From Bacteroidales bacterium (GTDB taxonomy: Bacteria; Bacteroidota; Bacteroidia; Bacteroidales; UBA932), in the NCBI GenBank assembly GCA_017509755.1, contig JAFWOY010000023.1:1-42547 (forward strand): a DNA stretch of 42,547 bases, written 5' to 3'. Numbering within the stretch: position 1 is the stretch's first letter; every line of letters starts with the position of its first letter. The notes under the pieces were generated by a model, which was not told the DNA's origin, ran no database searches, and saw nothing but the letters and a program-made list of their open reading frames with translations. Both the position numbers and the translations under genes were made by a program. Shown here in pieces: positions 1 through 7,570 of the stretch.

Positions 1-102
1 CTTACAGACACGACGCCTCTTGAAGACCTCTTCAACAAATCTAACCTCAATATTGACAAAGAACTTGATGGGTTCTATGAACCCACGTTGTTTGATTATT
101 AA
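1..102 (+). CDS. 3' end of an unidentified gene
   Basis: An open frame entering from the left edge ends with TAA at 100-102 and encodes 33 residues, ending EPTLFDY. The frame is acidic and polar with no membrane segment. It is too short for me to recognise the family. The sequence after it (103-166) is AT-rich and holds a small inverted repeat, GTCCAC/GTGGAC at 114-133, without a T run, so no convincing terminator is seen. It is probably the real C-terminus of a gene on the same strand as the YitT-family gene that follows. Confidence 0.5.
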   Translation, partial: LTDTTPLEDLFNKSNLNIDKELDGFYEPTLFDY

Positions 103-166
103 CTTTTAACTACGTCCACAACTTTTAGTGGACAGCAATGTCTTTGATAGATAAATAAACTTTGCG

Positions 167-1084
167 ATGAAACCGTTGAAAGAGCTTCTTCATCCAGTTG
201 TAACCTGGAAGTTCTGGAAAGAACTGATCATCATGACCCTGGGTATGGCCGTCGGCGCCGCAGCCGTCTATTATTTCCTGATGCCGAGCAAACTGATTAT
301 CGGCAGTATCTCAGGTCTCTCCATCGTCCTGGCAGAAATCTTCGGCGGTAAGATCAAGGTATCCATCATCGTCACTGTGATCAATGCGGTCCTCCTGCTG
401 CTGGCCTGGCTCCTGATCGGCGCCGAGTTCGGCGCCAAGACCGTTTATACGGCCTTGATCCTGGGTCCGCTGCTCGACTTTTGGGAAAAAGTGATGCCCT
501 ATGAGAGTCTGATGGAAGCCGGTGCCACTTCCGTGATGAACGATCCCTGGTTCGACCTGCTCTGTTTCGTGCTCCTGCTGAGCATTTCCCAATCGATCCT
601 GTTCCAGATCAACGCCTCCACGGGTGGCCTGGACATCCTGGCCAAGATCGTCAACAAATACCTCCACTTCGACATAGGCATGTCCGTCACGATCGCCGGT
701 GCGATGATCTGCTGTTCGGCCTTCGCCATCAATCCGTTCCGGATGGTTGTCATCGGCCTGATCGGCACCTGGATCAACGGCGTGGTCGTGGACTACTTCA
801 CCGATGCCCTGAACAGGAAGAAAAAGGTCTGCATCATCAGCAAGGACCACGAAGCCATCCGGGAATTCATTACCCATGAACTGCAGCGGGGCTGCAGCCT
901 TTATCATCTGGAAGGCGGCTTCACGGGAGACGAACGGATCGAAGTCGTCGCCCTTCTGACCAAACATGAGTACTCCGACCTCTTCACTTTCATGAAGGAA
1001 CACAAGTATGAGGGGTTTGTCACCGCTTCGAACGTAAGCGAAGTCTATGGCCGGTGGAACCTGCACAAAACCAAGAAAGCCTGA
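167..1084 (+). CDS. YitT family membrane protein with C-terminal DUF2179 domain
   Basis: This 305-residue protein has the layout of the YitT/DUF161 family. Several hydrophobic helices span roughly residues 15-205 (for example GMAVGAAAVYYFLMPSKL and the glycine-rich stretch after it). A soluble alpha/beta domain from about 220 to 300 (KKVCIISKDHEAIREFI onward) matches DUF2179. It sits in the inner membrane; the transported substrate of this family is not settled. The ATG at 167 starts directly before the first helix. It is followed after 18 nt by fbp on the same strand, so the two are probably co-transcribed. No clear TAnnTTTG promoter was found upstream. Confidence 0.85.
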   Translation: MKPLKELLHPVVTWKFWKELIIMTLGMAVGAAAVYYFLMPSKLIIGSISGLSIVLAEIFGGKIKVSIIVTVINAVLLLLAWLLIGAEFGAKTVYTALILGPLLDFWEKVMPYESLMEAGATSVMNDPWFDLLCFVLLLSISQSILFQINASTGGLDILAKIVNKYLHFDIGMSVTIAGAMICCSAFAINPFRMVVIGLIGTWINGVVVDYFTDALNRKKKVCIISKDHEAIREFITHELQRGCSLYHLEGGFTGDERIEVVALLTKHEYSDLFTFMKEHKYEGFVTASNVSEVYGRWNLHKTKKA

Positions 1085-1102
1085 AAACGACCACTTAACA
1101 CT

Positions 1103-3070
1103 ATGAAACGCGACCTGAAGTATCTGAAACTGCTGGCCAAGAGTTTCCCCACGGAACAGACCGCCTGCACGGAAATCATCAATCTGGAAGCCATCCTCAA
1201 TCTGCCCAAAGGCACCGAACACTTCATCACAGACCTGCACGGCGAGAACGAAGCTTTCGAACACGTATTGCGCAACGGCTCCGGTGTCATCCGGCAAAAA
1301 GTCGAGATGATTTTCGGCGCTACGCTCACCGAGACGGAGATCCGCGAACTCTGCACCCTCATCTATTATCCGGAAGACAAGATCCGGGCTGTACGCAGCA
1401 CGCTCCGCACCCGCGTGAAGATGCAGGAATGGTACCGTGTGATGTTGATGCGCATCATCCAGGTCATGGCCGTCTGCTCGTCCAAATACACGCGCTCGAA
1501 AGTGCGCAAATCCCTCCCCAAGGAGTATTCCTATATCATTGAAGAACTGCTCCACGAATGGATTGAGGATAACCAGAACAAGCGTCGCTATATGATGGCG
1601 ATCGTCGACACGATCATCGCGACGGGCCGGGCGGACCACTTCATCGCTACGATCTGCAACGTCATCCATACCCTGGTCATCGACTCGCTGCATATCCTCG
1701 GCGACATCTATGACCGCGGACCGGGTGCCCACCTGATCATGGAGACGCTGTGCAATTACCACAACTACGACATCCAGTGGGGCAACCACGATATCGTTTG
1801 GATGGGCGCTGCTGCCGGCAGCCGTGCCTGTGTCGCCAATGTGCTCCGTATGTGCTTCCGTTATGCCAACCTCTCGACCCTGGAAGACGGGTACGGCATC
1901 AATCTGCTGCCTCTGACCACCTTTGCCATGGAGACCTACGCAGATGACCCTTGCACACTTTTCCGGCCGAAGAAAAACGAATATGAAGAGCTGCCCGAGT
2001 CGCAGCTGGCCCTGATTGCCAAACTGCACAAAGCCATCGCTGTCATCCAGTTCAAACAAGAGAAGCTTGTAATCGACCGCAACCCTGAATTCGGCATGGA
2101 CGACCGCAATGTACTCCACCTGATCGATTTCAAGAAAGGAACCATCCATCTGGACGGGAAAGACTACCCCTTGAAGGACACCAACTTCCCTACCATCAAT
2201 CCAGATGACCCCTATGCCTTCACGCCGGCTGAGCAGGAGATTCTCGAAGGGGTTACGCGCAGTTTCGAGACCAGTGAGAAACTCCGCCGCCACATCCGCT
2301 GCTTCCTCGACCACGGCTCCCTCTATCTGGTCCGCAACAGCAACCTGTTGTTCCACGGTTCCGTGCCCATGAACCCAGACGGGACCTTCAAGGAAATGAT
2401 TATCCAGGGCAAGCCCTACAGCGGCAAGAAACTCTTCGACAAAGTGGACCAGATGGTACGCAATGCCTATTATACCCGGGAAGAGACGCCACGCCGCCAG
2501 GCCGGCCAGGATTTCATCTGGTATCTCTGGTGCGGTCCCATCGCGCCGACTTTCGACAAAGACAAGATGGCTACCTTCGAACGCTATTTCATCGCCGACA
2601 AGGAGGCGCATAAGGAAAAAAACGGGGCTTACAAGGAACTGAAGAACCGGGCGGACATCTGCGAAATGATCCTGCGGGAATTCGGCGTGACTGAAATGAA
2701 ACACGCCCACATCATCAACGGGCACATTCCAGTCAAGACCATTAAGGGCGAAAGCCCCATCAAGGCCGACGGCAAGCTGCTGGTCATCGACGGCGGCTAT
2801 TCCAAGGCCTATCAGCCGGAAACCGGTATTGCGGGTTACACGTTGATCTACAATTCCCAAAGTCTCAAATTAGTCCAGCACGCTCCTTTCACGACCCGTG
2901 AGAAAGCCGTCAAGTTCGGTCTCGACATCTTGTCGGAAACCAAGGTCCTCGAGTTCGAAGAGAGTCGGCGGTATGTCCGCGACACCGACCAGGGCGCCGA
3001 GATCAAAGAGCAGATCGACGATCTTTACCAGCTGTTGGAAGCCTACCGAAACGGTTCTATCCACAATTAA
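1103..3070 (+). CDS. fbp: Fructose-1,6-bisphosphatase class 3
   Basis: This 655-residue enzyme belongs to the class-3 (Firmicutes/Bacteroidota) FBPase family. It hydrolyses fructose 1,6-bisphosphate to fructose 6-phosphate in gluconeogenesis in the cytoplasm. The calcineurin-like metal-binding motifs are visible in order: TDLHGENEAF near residue 43, GDIYDRGPG near 199, QWGNHDIVWMG near 225 and the late histidine block HIINGHIPVK near 545. Length is normal for the family. It lies 18 nt after the YitT-type gene. An organism that ferments amino acids needs gluconeogenesis to make sugars, which fits the downstream content, but that link is inference. Confidence 0.95.
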   Translation: MKRDLKYLKLLAKSFPTEQTACTEIINLEAILNLPKGTEHFITDLHGENEAFEHVLRNGSGVIRQKVEMIFGATLTETEIRELCTLIYYPEDKIRAVRSTLRTRVKMQEWYRVMLMRIIQVMAVCSSKYTRSKVRKSLPKEYSYIIEELLHEWIEDNQNKRRYMMAIVDTIIATGRADHFIATICNVIHTLVIDSLHILGDIYDRGPGAHLIMETLCNYHNYDIQWGNHDIVWMGAAAGSRACVANVLRMCFRYANLSTLEDGYGINLLPLTTFAMETYADDPCTLFRPKKNEYEELPESQLALIAKLHKAIAVIQFKQEKLVIDRNPEFGMDDRNVLHLIDFKKGTIHLDGKDYPLKDTNFPTINPDDPYAFTPAEQEILEGVTRSFETSEKLRRHIRCFLDHGSLYLVRNSNLLFHGSVPMNPDGTFKEMIIQGKPYSGKKLFDKVDQMVRNAYYTREETPRRQAGQDFIWYLWCGPIAPTFDKDKMATFERYFIADKEAHKEKNGAYKELKNRADICEMILREFGVTEMKHAHIINGHIPVKTIKGESPIKADGKLLVIDGGYSKAYQPETGIAGYTLIYNSQSLKLVQHAPFTTREKAVKFGLDILSETKVLEFEESRRYVRDTDQGAEIKEQIDDLYQLLEAYRNGSIHN

Positions 3071-3091
3071 CTGGTTTTCCTGAATTTCTTG

Positions 3092-3099
3092 TATCTTTG
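3092..3099 (+). promoter_or_regulatory. Bacteroidota -7 element for the MATE gene
   Basis: TATCTTTG is a perfect match to TAnnTTTG. It lies 8 nt before the ATG at 3108, so the predicted transcript has almost no leader. The -33 TTTG is not clear at the expected distance (around 3069-3073). Confidence 0.5.
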
Positions 3100-3107
3100 C
3101 GCCTCTT

Positions 3108-4502
3108 ATGGGACGCAAGGATATCCTTTTGGCACGGCTCCGCAATGGGGATCCGCTCTCGAGCGGGCAGCAACTCCGGCTGACCCTTGCCTTGGCTGTA
3201 CCAGCCATCTTGGCCCAGCTTTCTTCGGTGCTGATGCAGTATATCGACTCGGCCATGGTCGGCCGGCTCGGCGCCAATCCTTCTGCCTCCATCGGCCTGA
3301 TTTCAACCAGCACCTGGATCTTCAGCGGCTTCTCGATGGCAGTGATTACCGGTTTCTCCGTCCAGGTAGCCCATGCCTGTGGTGCCGGTGATTTCGCACG
3401 GGCCCGTTCGGCCATGCGCCAGGGCTTATTCACAGTGCTGGCTTTCAGTCTGGTATTAGGCCTGACCGGTATCTTGATCAGCGGTCCCCTTCCACGCTGG
3501 CTGGGTGGCGCAGAGATCATCCGGCCTGATGCCTCTGCCTATTTCCGCATCTATTCCGCCTTCCTGCCCATCGCCATGACGGGCTATGCAGCCAGTGCCA
3601 TGCTGCAGGCCAGTGGCAACATGAAAGTACCGAGCATTGCCTATATCTGCATGTGCGTCCTCGACATGCTGTTCAATTATGTCTTTATCTATGGGCTCGG
3701 ACTTGGGGTAGTCGGCGCGGCCTGGGGCACAGGGCTTGCCGAATTGCTTACAACTGTCTTTGCATTATGGTATGTTTCCGTCCGTTCCCCGGAATTGAGA
3801 ATCATCCATGAGCGTGGTTCTTTCATCCCCCGCCGGACCACGCTGAAGACCGCCTTTGGCATCACGGGACCGATGTGGTTGCAGAACATCGTCATGCGCG
3901 GCGCCCATGTGATGAGTACGGTGATCGTAGCCCCGCTGGGGCCCATTTCCATAGCGGCCAACGCCTTTGCCATCACGGCGGAGAGCTTCTGCTACATGCC
4001 GGGCTACGGCATGGAGGAAGCAGCCACGACGTTGGTCGGTCAGAGTTTGGGAGCGCGGCGCAAGGATGTTGCCAAGCGCCTGGCATGGACCTCCATCTGG
4101 ATGGCTGTCGCGATGATGTCGCTGCTGGCCATCCTCATGTTTTTCTTCGCGCCCCAGTTGATGCGGATCCTGAGCAACGATCCGGATGTCGTGGCATTGG
4201 GCGCCCGTGTCCTGAGGATTGAAGCCTTTGCCGAAGCCATGTATGCCATTTCGATTGCCGGCTTTGGGGTCTGCGCCGGTGCCGGCAGCACGTTGGTCCC
4301 TACCCTGCTCAATTTCGGAAGCATGTGGCTGGTGCGCATCGTACTCGCCCTCTTCCTGACGCCGAAATACGGTTTGACGGGCTACTGGATTGCCATGTGC
4401 ATCGAATTGAACGTCCGTGGTCTGCTCTACCTTTTCTACGTCCGAAGCGGCCATTGGATGCGAAAAGGCAGCATCCTGAAGGAGAATCCTGCCAAAATAT
4501 GA
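3108..4502 (+). CDS. MATE family efflux transporter
   Basis: This 464-residue polytopic inner-membrane protein has the two-bundle, roughly 12-helix pattern of MATE drug/sodium antiporters. The N-terminal half contains LAVPAILAQLSSVLMQYIDSAMVG, the usual helix-1 region, and the second half repeats the pattern (TGPMWLQNIVMRGAHVMS near 255). Substrates cannot be predicted from sequence; cationic toxic compounds are typical. It is preceded by its own -7 element and is followed by 124 nt before the small heat-shock gene. The ATG at 3108 starts in a short basic stretch before helix 1. Confidence 0.9.
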   Translation: MGRKDILLARLRNGDPLSSGQQLRLTLALAVPAILAQLSSVLMQYIDSAMVGRLGANPSASIGLISTSTWIFSGFSMAVITGFSVQVAHACGAGDFARARSAMRQGLFTVLAFSLVLGLTGILISGPLPRWLGGAEIIRPDASAYFRIYSAFLPIAMTGYAASAMLQASGNMKVPSIAYICMCVLDMLFNYVFIYGLGLGVVGAAWGTGLAELLTTVFALWYVSVRSPELRIIHERGSFIPRRTTLKTAFGITGPMWLQNIVMRGAHVMSTVIVAPLGPISIAANAFAITAESFCYMPGYGMEEAATTLVGQSLGARRKDVAKRLAWTSIWMAVAMMSLLAILMFFFAPQLMRILSNDPDVVALGARVLRIEAFAEAMYAISIAGFGVCAGAGSTLVPTLLNFGSMWLVRIVLALFLTPKYGLTGYWIAMCIELNVRGLLYLFYVRSGHWMRKGSILKENPAKI

Positions 4503-4560
4503 CAGTTTGTCACGATTTTCGGCTCTGGTCGGCAATTTGATAGTTCTCTTATCGCCGACC
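4500..4560 (+). promoter_or_regulatory. Inverted repeats upstream of the small heat-shock gene
   Basis: TGACA-GTT-TGTCA lies at 4500-4512, overlapping the MATE stop codon. A second interrupted repeat, GGTCGGC at 4527-4533 with GCCGACC at 4554-4560, also contains GATA/TATC, so it can fold as a bulged stem. There is no TAnnTTTG between MATE and hsp20. The segment TGGTCGGCAATTTGAT (4526-4541) keeps the GG and G spacing of a sigma-54 -24/-12 element but lacks the -12 C. It could be a stress promoter with operator, or simply the MATE terminator without a T run. Confidence 0.35.
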
Positions 4561-4626
4561 GCGTGAAACCACGGGGCCGACAATAATAAGAAACTAAGTC
4601 AAACGTATAAAATGGAGGATTCTATT

Positions 4627-5064
4627 ATGTATTCCGTTGAAAGAAGAAATTCCTGGCTGCCGAGCATTTTCAGCAACCTGTTCGATGACGATTTTACTGT
4701 GATGCCTGCCCGTCAGTTTGCATCGCCGGCCGTCAACATCAAGGAAAGCGAAAAGGATTTCCAGATCGAGATCGCCGCACCGGGTATGAACAAGGAAGAC
4801 TTCTCCGTCCGCGTTGACAACGACGAAGAACTGGTCATTGCCTTGGAGAAGAAGAACAAGAAAGAAGAGAAAGACGAAAAGGGTACCACCTATCTCCGTC
4901 GGGAATTCTCTTACACTTCGTACCACCAGAGCTTCACGCTCCCGGAGAACATCAACCTGGACGGCATCCAGGCCGAGATAGTCAATGGCGTGCTGCATAT
5001 CACCCTGCCGAAGTTGCAGGAAGTCAAGCAAGTCCCTGCATCCCGCCACATTGAAGTGAAATAG
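4627..5064 (+). CDS. Small heat-shock protein (Hsp20/alpha-crystallin family)
   Basis: An ATP-independent cytoplasmic holdase that binds unfolding proteins. It is 145 residues from the chosen start, with an N-terminal arm (MYSVERRNSWLPSIFSNLF), an alpha-crystallin domain from about residue 35 to 130 (DFQIEIAAPGMNKEDFSV, ending NGVLHITLPK) and a C-terminal tail with an I-x-V motif (HIEVK). An in-frame ATG exists 15 nt earlier at 4612, but the GGAGG inside that extension (4614-4618) is well placed as the ribosome-binding site for the ATG at 4627, and the shorter start matches family N-termini. The stop codon shares one base with the GTG of mutY. Confidence 0.92.
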   Translation: MYSVERRNSWLPSIFSNLFDDDFTVMPARQFASPAVNIKESEKDFQIEIAAPGMNKEDFSVRVDNDEELVIALEKKNKKEEKDEKGTTYLRREFSYTSYHQSFTLPENINLDGIQAEIVNGVLHITLPKLQEVKQVPASRHIEVK

Positions 5065-6053
5065 TGGAAAACCCGTTCACACGGACGATTCTCAATTGGT
5101 ATTCCGAGTTCGGTCGCGACCTTCCGTGGCGCCGGACTCGGAATCCTTATGCAATCTGGCTGAGCGAGATTATCCTTCAGCAAACCCGGATCGCTCAGGG
5201 GCAAGCCTATTGGGAGCGTTTTATGGCGCGCTTCCCGGATGTTCATTCCCTCGCAGCTGCCAGTGAAGACGAGGTCCTGCGGCTCTGGGAAGGTCTGGGC
5301 TATTACAGCCGTGGTCGGAATCTGCTGGCTGCAGCCCGTCAAATTGACGCCCGCGGTTCATTTCCTGCAACTTTCGAAGCAATCCGCGCCTTGAAAGGCG
5401 TCGGCGATTATACGGCAGCCGCCATCGGCTCCATCGCCTTCGATCTCCCGCTCGCTGTCGTAGACGGCAACGTGTATCGTGTTCTCAGCCGCTATTTCGG
5501 CATCGAAACACCTGTCGGTTCGACGGCAGCCAAAAAAGAATTCACAGCGCTGGCCCAATCCCTGCTCCCGGCCGACAAACCGGGCGATTTCAACCAGGCC
5601 ATGATGGATTTCGGGGCCATGCAATGCACCCCGCAAGCGCCAGCCTGCCTCACCTGCCCGCTCGCTGCCGACTGCGTAGCGCTGCGTACCGGTCGTACAA
5701 CATCGCTACCCGTCCGTAAAAGTCCGGTCAAAGTACGGGAACGACATTATCATTACATCTATATCCGCTGTGCGGACGAAACGGCCATTCGGCGCCGTGG
5801 CCCGGGAGACATCTGGCAAGGCCTTTGGGAGCCTTACCAAGAAGAAGGCGAACTGCGCGGTTTCCCCGGTATGCGCCTGCTGAAAGAAGGTGTCCGTCAC
5901 CAACTGACACACCAGACCCTGACGGCCGATTTCTACCTGTTGGAATGCACCGAGAAACCCACCCTCCCCGAAGGCTATGTCTGGATCCCTGAGTCCAGTC
6001 TGTCCCAATACGCCAAACCGCGCCTCGTCAATCTTCTCTTACAGAACTTATAA
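5064..6053 (+). CDS. mutY: A/G-specific adenine glycosylase MutY
   Basis: Base-excision repair enzyme that removes adenine mispaired with 8-oxoguanine. The 329-residue protein shows the catalytic glutamate in SEIILQQT (about residue 35), the helix-hairpin-helix LKGVGDYTAAAIG (about 110), the catalytic aspartate in VVDGNVYRV (about 134), and the four-cysteine iron-sulphur loop at about C188, C195, C198 and C204. A NUDIX-like 8-oxoG recognition domain follows from about 225. The start is a GTG overlapping the hsp20 TAG by one base, so translational coupling is likely. The pairing of hsp20 and mutY suggests a stress-related transcript. Confidence 0.95.
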   Translation: MENPFTRTILNWYSEFGRDLPWRRTRNPYAIWLSEIILQQTRIAQGQAYWERFMARFPDVHSLAAASEDEVLRLWEGLGYYSRGRNLLAAARQIDARGSFPATFEAIRALKGVGDYTAAAIGSIAFDLPLAVVDGNVYRVLSRYFGIETPVGSTAAKKEFTALAQSLLPADKPGDFNQAMMDFGAMQCTPQAPACLTCPLAADCVALRTGRTTSLPVRKSPVKVRERHYHYIYIRCADETAIRRRGPGDIWQGLWEPYQEEGELRGFPGMRLLKEGVRHQLTHQTLTADFYLLECTEKPTLPEGYVWIPESSLSQYAKPRLVNLLLQNL

Positions 6054-6080
6054 CCGTCCATCCATTACTGATGGTTCGAT

Positions 6081-6228
6081 GCCCCGCCTTTGGGAAGACA
6101 TGTTCTCTTTGGCGAACGTGGCCGCCCGCGGCCCTATGAGCGGGAGGGGCCCAAGCTTGCTTGGGAGGGACGAGCAGCGTTAGCTGCGAAGGTGAGAAAA
6201 AGAGAACATGTCTTCCCAAAGGCGGGGC
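6081..6228 (+). repeat. Foldback repeat element, copy 1 (30-bp perfect arms)
   Basis: The arms at 6081-6110 and 6199-6228 are perfect 30-bp inverted repeats. Nested hairpins lie inside: GGCCGC/GCGGCC at 6120-6133, CCCAAGC/GCTTGGG at 6150-6165 and GCAGC/GCTGC at 6174-6187. The core carries GGGAGGGGCCC (6142-6152), then a hairpin, then GGGAGGG (6163-6169). The same core order recurs on the other strand at 22006-22126. It lies between the convergent mutY and AI-2E-type genes, so it may act as a bidirectional terminator. Short frames inside it read through the palindrome and are not credible genes. Confidence 0.85.
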
Positions 6229-6235
6229 AAACAGG

Positions 6236-7387
6236 TCAAATCAGCGCATCGGTATTCTCTTTGTCAATGTCGGGAATCAGACGGCGGACGGTCTTCCGAT
6301 TCGAAAAGAAACGGATTGCAATGACACGGATCACGGTGTAGGCCGGAATACCGACCAGAAGACCGACAGTGCCACCGATGCGGCCGGCAATAAGCAGGAC
6401 AATGAAGATTTCCAGCGGTGTCGCCTTGATGCTCGTAGAATAAATGACCGGCTGATAGATAAAGTTATCAATCAATTGCGCAGCCAGCATGATGGCCAGA
6501 ACGATCAACGCGAATGCCCAGATCGGAACGGCCAGGCCTACACCTACTCCATACTTGAGCACGACACAGAGAATCACACCGATCACCTCGCCCAGCAGGG
6601 GTCCAACATACGGAATGACATTCAAGATGCCAGCGATGAAGGCAATGCCGATCGCATAGTCCGCTCCGATCCGCGCTATCAGCCAGAGGCCCAGGAAATC
6701 AACCAGAATCACCCCCAGTACCTCGATGATCAACCCGCTGAAATAGCGGGACAGCAGATGCGTGATGTCACTGATCGTCGAATTGACGGAACCTTCGATC
6801 TTGTCGGGCACAAGCGCACAGATAATCTTTCCGAACAGCTGTTCATCCTTGATAAAAAAGAAGGAGATGAACACCACCGAGAACAACCCGACCGCAATGC
6901 TGGCAACCACTGAAGCGACCGATCCGATGACTGACGACACATTAGAAAAATTCACCAACTCCTTCAATTTCTCGAGCAGAACCGTCAACACATCGAAGTC
7001 CGTACCCAGCGAGGGGAACAAGCCGACCAGCCAATCATTGAATTGATCAATCAGGTTGTTATAAGGCATTTCCGATGCATTCACCGCAGAGGCGTCCCGG
7101 ATAATCCCGGACACAATCGGAACCAACTGCGTGATAAAGAGCGCAAAACCCGCCAGAATCAAGAGGATGCTGATCACGGCCAACAGCCCGTCCGGCGCCG
7201 ACTTGCCCCTGATCCGGATGCGGCGAAGCAGCCGCATCAGCGGCTGTCCGATCAGCGATACGACAAAAGCTATGATGATATAGACCAGCACACTGCGGAA
7301 ATACCAGCAGAGCCATGCCACAGCGGCAAAAGCCCCCAGCCGAAGCAGCCAGCCGGCCAGACGGTCCACATTACGTTCTTCTTCCAT
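6236..7387 (-). CDS. AI-2E/PerM (DUF20) family transporter
   Basis: This 383-residue inner-membrane protein matches the AI-2E transporter family (formerly PerM/DUF20). It has an N-terminal helix pair (LRLGAFAAVAWLCWYF), a soluble amphipathic central region around 100-170, and a C-terminal helix group with the conserved glycine/proline-rich block GILNVIPYVGPLLGEVIG near residue 260. Members export small molecules or act as antiporters; the substrate here is unknown. The ATG at 7387 is 4 nt from the end of a TATTTTTG box at 7392-7399. It is convergent with mutY across the foldback repeat and divergent from tRNA-Ala. Confidence 0.85.
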   Translation of the reverse strand: MEEERNVDRLAGWLLRLGAFAAVAWLCWYFRSVLVYIIIAFVVSLIGQPLMRLLRRIRIRGKSAPDGLLAVISILLILAGFALFITQLVPIVSGIIRDASAVNASEMPYNNLIDQFNDWLVGLFPSLGTDFDVLTVLLEKLKELVNFSNVSSVIGSVASVVASIAVGLFSVVFISFFFIKDEQLFGKIICALVPDKIEGSVNSTISDITHLLSRYFSGLIIEVLGVILVDFLGLWLIARIGADYAIGIAFIAGILNVIPYVGPLLGEVIGVILCVVLKYGVGVGLAVPIWAFALIVLAIMLAAQLIDNFIYQPVIYSTSIKATPLEIFIVLLIAGRIGGTVGLLVGIPAYTVIRVIAIRFFSNRKTVRRLIPDIDKENTDALI

Positions 7388-7391
7388 ATTC

Positions 7392-7399
7392 CAAAAATA
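7392..7399 (-). promoter_or_regulatory. -7 element for the AI-2E-type gene
   Basis: On the minus strand TATTTTTG matches TAnnTTTG, with its G 4 nt before the ATG. Transcription would start about at the start codon (leaderless or nearly so). No -33 TTTG is present at 19-20 nt. Confidence 0.4.
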
Positions 7400-7418
7400 C
7401 GAAAAAAAAGAGGAAGTA

Positions 7419-7449
7419 CTTGTAGAAATAAAAAAAATAGCTACCTTTG
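7419..7449 (+). promoter_or_regulatory. Promoter of tRNA-Ala
   Basis: CTTG at 7419-7422 (one mismatch to TTTG), 19 nt, then TACCTTTG at 7442-7449. The -7 box is the same as the one before tRNA-Val. The mature tRNA begins 11 nt downstream. Confidence 0.8.
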
Positions 7450-7460
7450 CATTCGCTTTT

Positions 7461-7533
7461 GGGGCATTAGCTCAGTTGGTAGAGCGTTTGAATGGCATTC
7501 AAAAGGTCAGGAGTCCGATTCTCCTATGCTCCA
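7461..7533 (+). tRNA. tRNA-Ala (anticodon GGC)
   Basis: The full cloverleaf can be drawn: acceptor GGGGCAT/ATGCTCC, D stem GCTC/GAGC, anticodon stem TTTGA/TCAAA with loop ATGGCAT (anticodon GGC at 7494-7496), variable loop AGGTC, and T stem AGGAG/CTCCT with loop TCCGATT. Discriminator base A is at 7533; CCA is not encoded. Confidence 0.97.
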
Positions 7534-7534
7534 C

Positions 7535-7570
7535 AAAAATCCCTCTCAGAATGGTCTGAGGGGGATTTTT
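7535..7570 (+). terminator. Rho-independent terminator of tRNA-Ala
   Basis: A 16-bp stem (7535-7550 with 7555-7570, one G-U pair) and an ATGG loop, ending in TTTTT. The A-run/T-run flanks make it potentially bidirectional. Confidence 0.9.

Noticed and set aside
103..166. GTCCAC/GTGGAC hairpin as a terminator before the YitT-type gene
   Set aside because: The stem is only 6 bp with an 8-nt loop and no T run.
311..2860. An 849-codon open frame on the - strand
   Set aside because: Antisense to the YitT-type gene and fbp, both well supported; the translated sequence is compositionally biased with no domain.
6090..6341. Short frames through the foldback repeat
   Set aside because: They encode the palindrome in both directions and continue antisense into the AI-2E-type gene.
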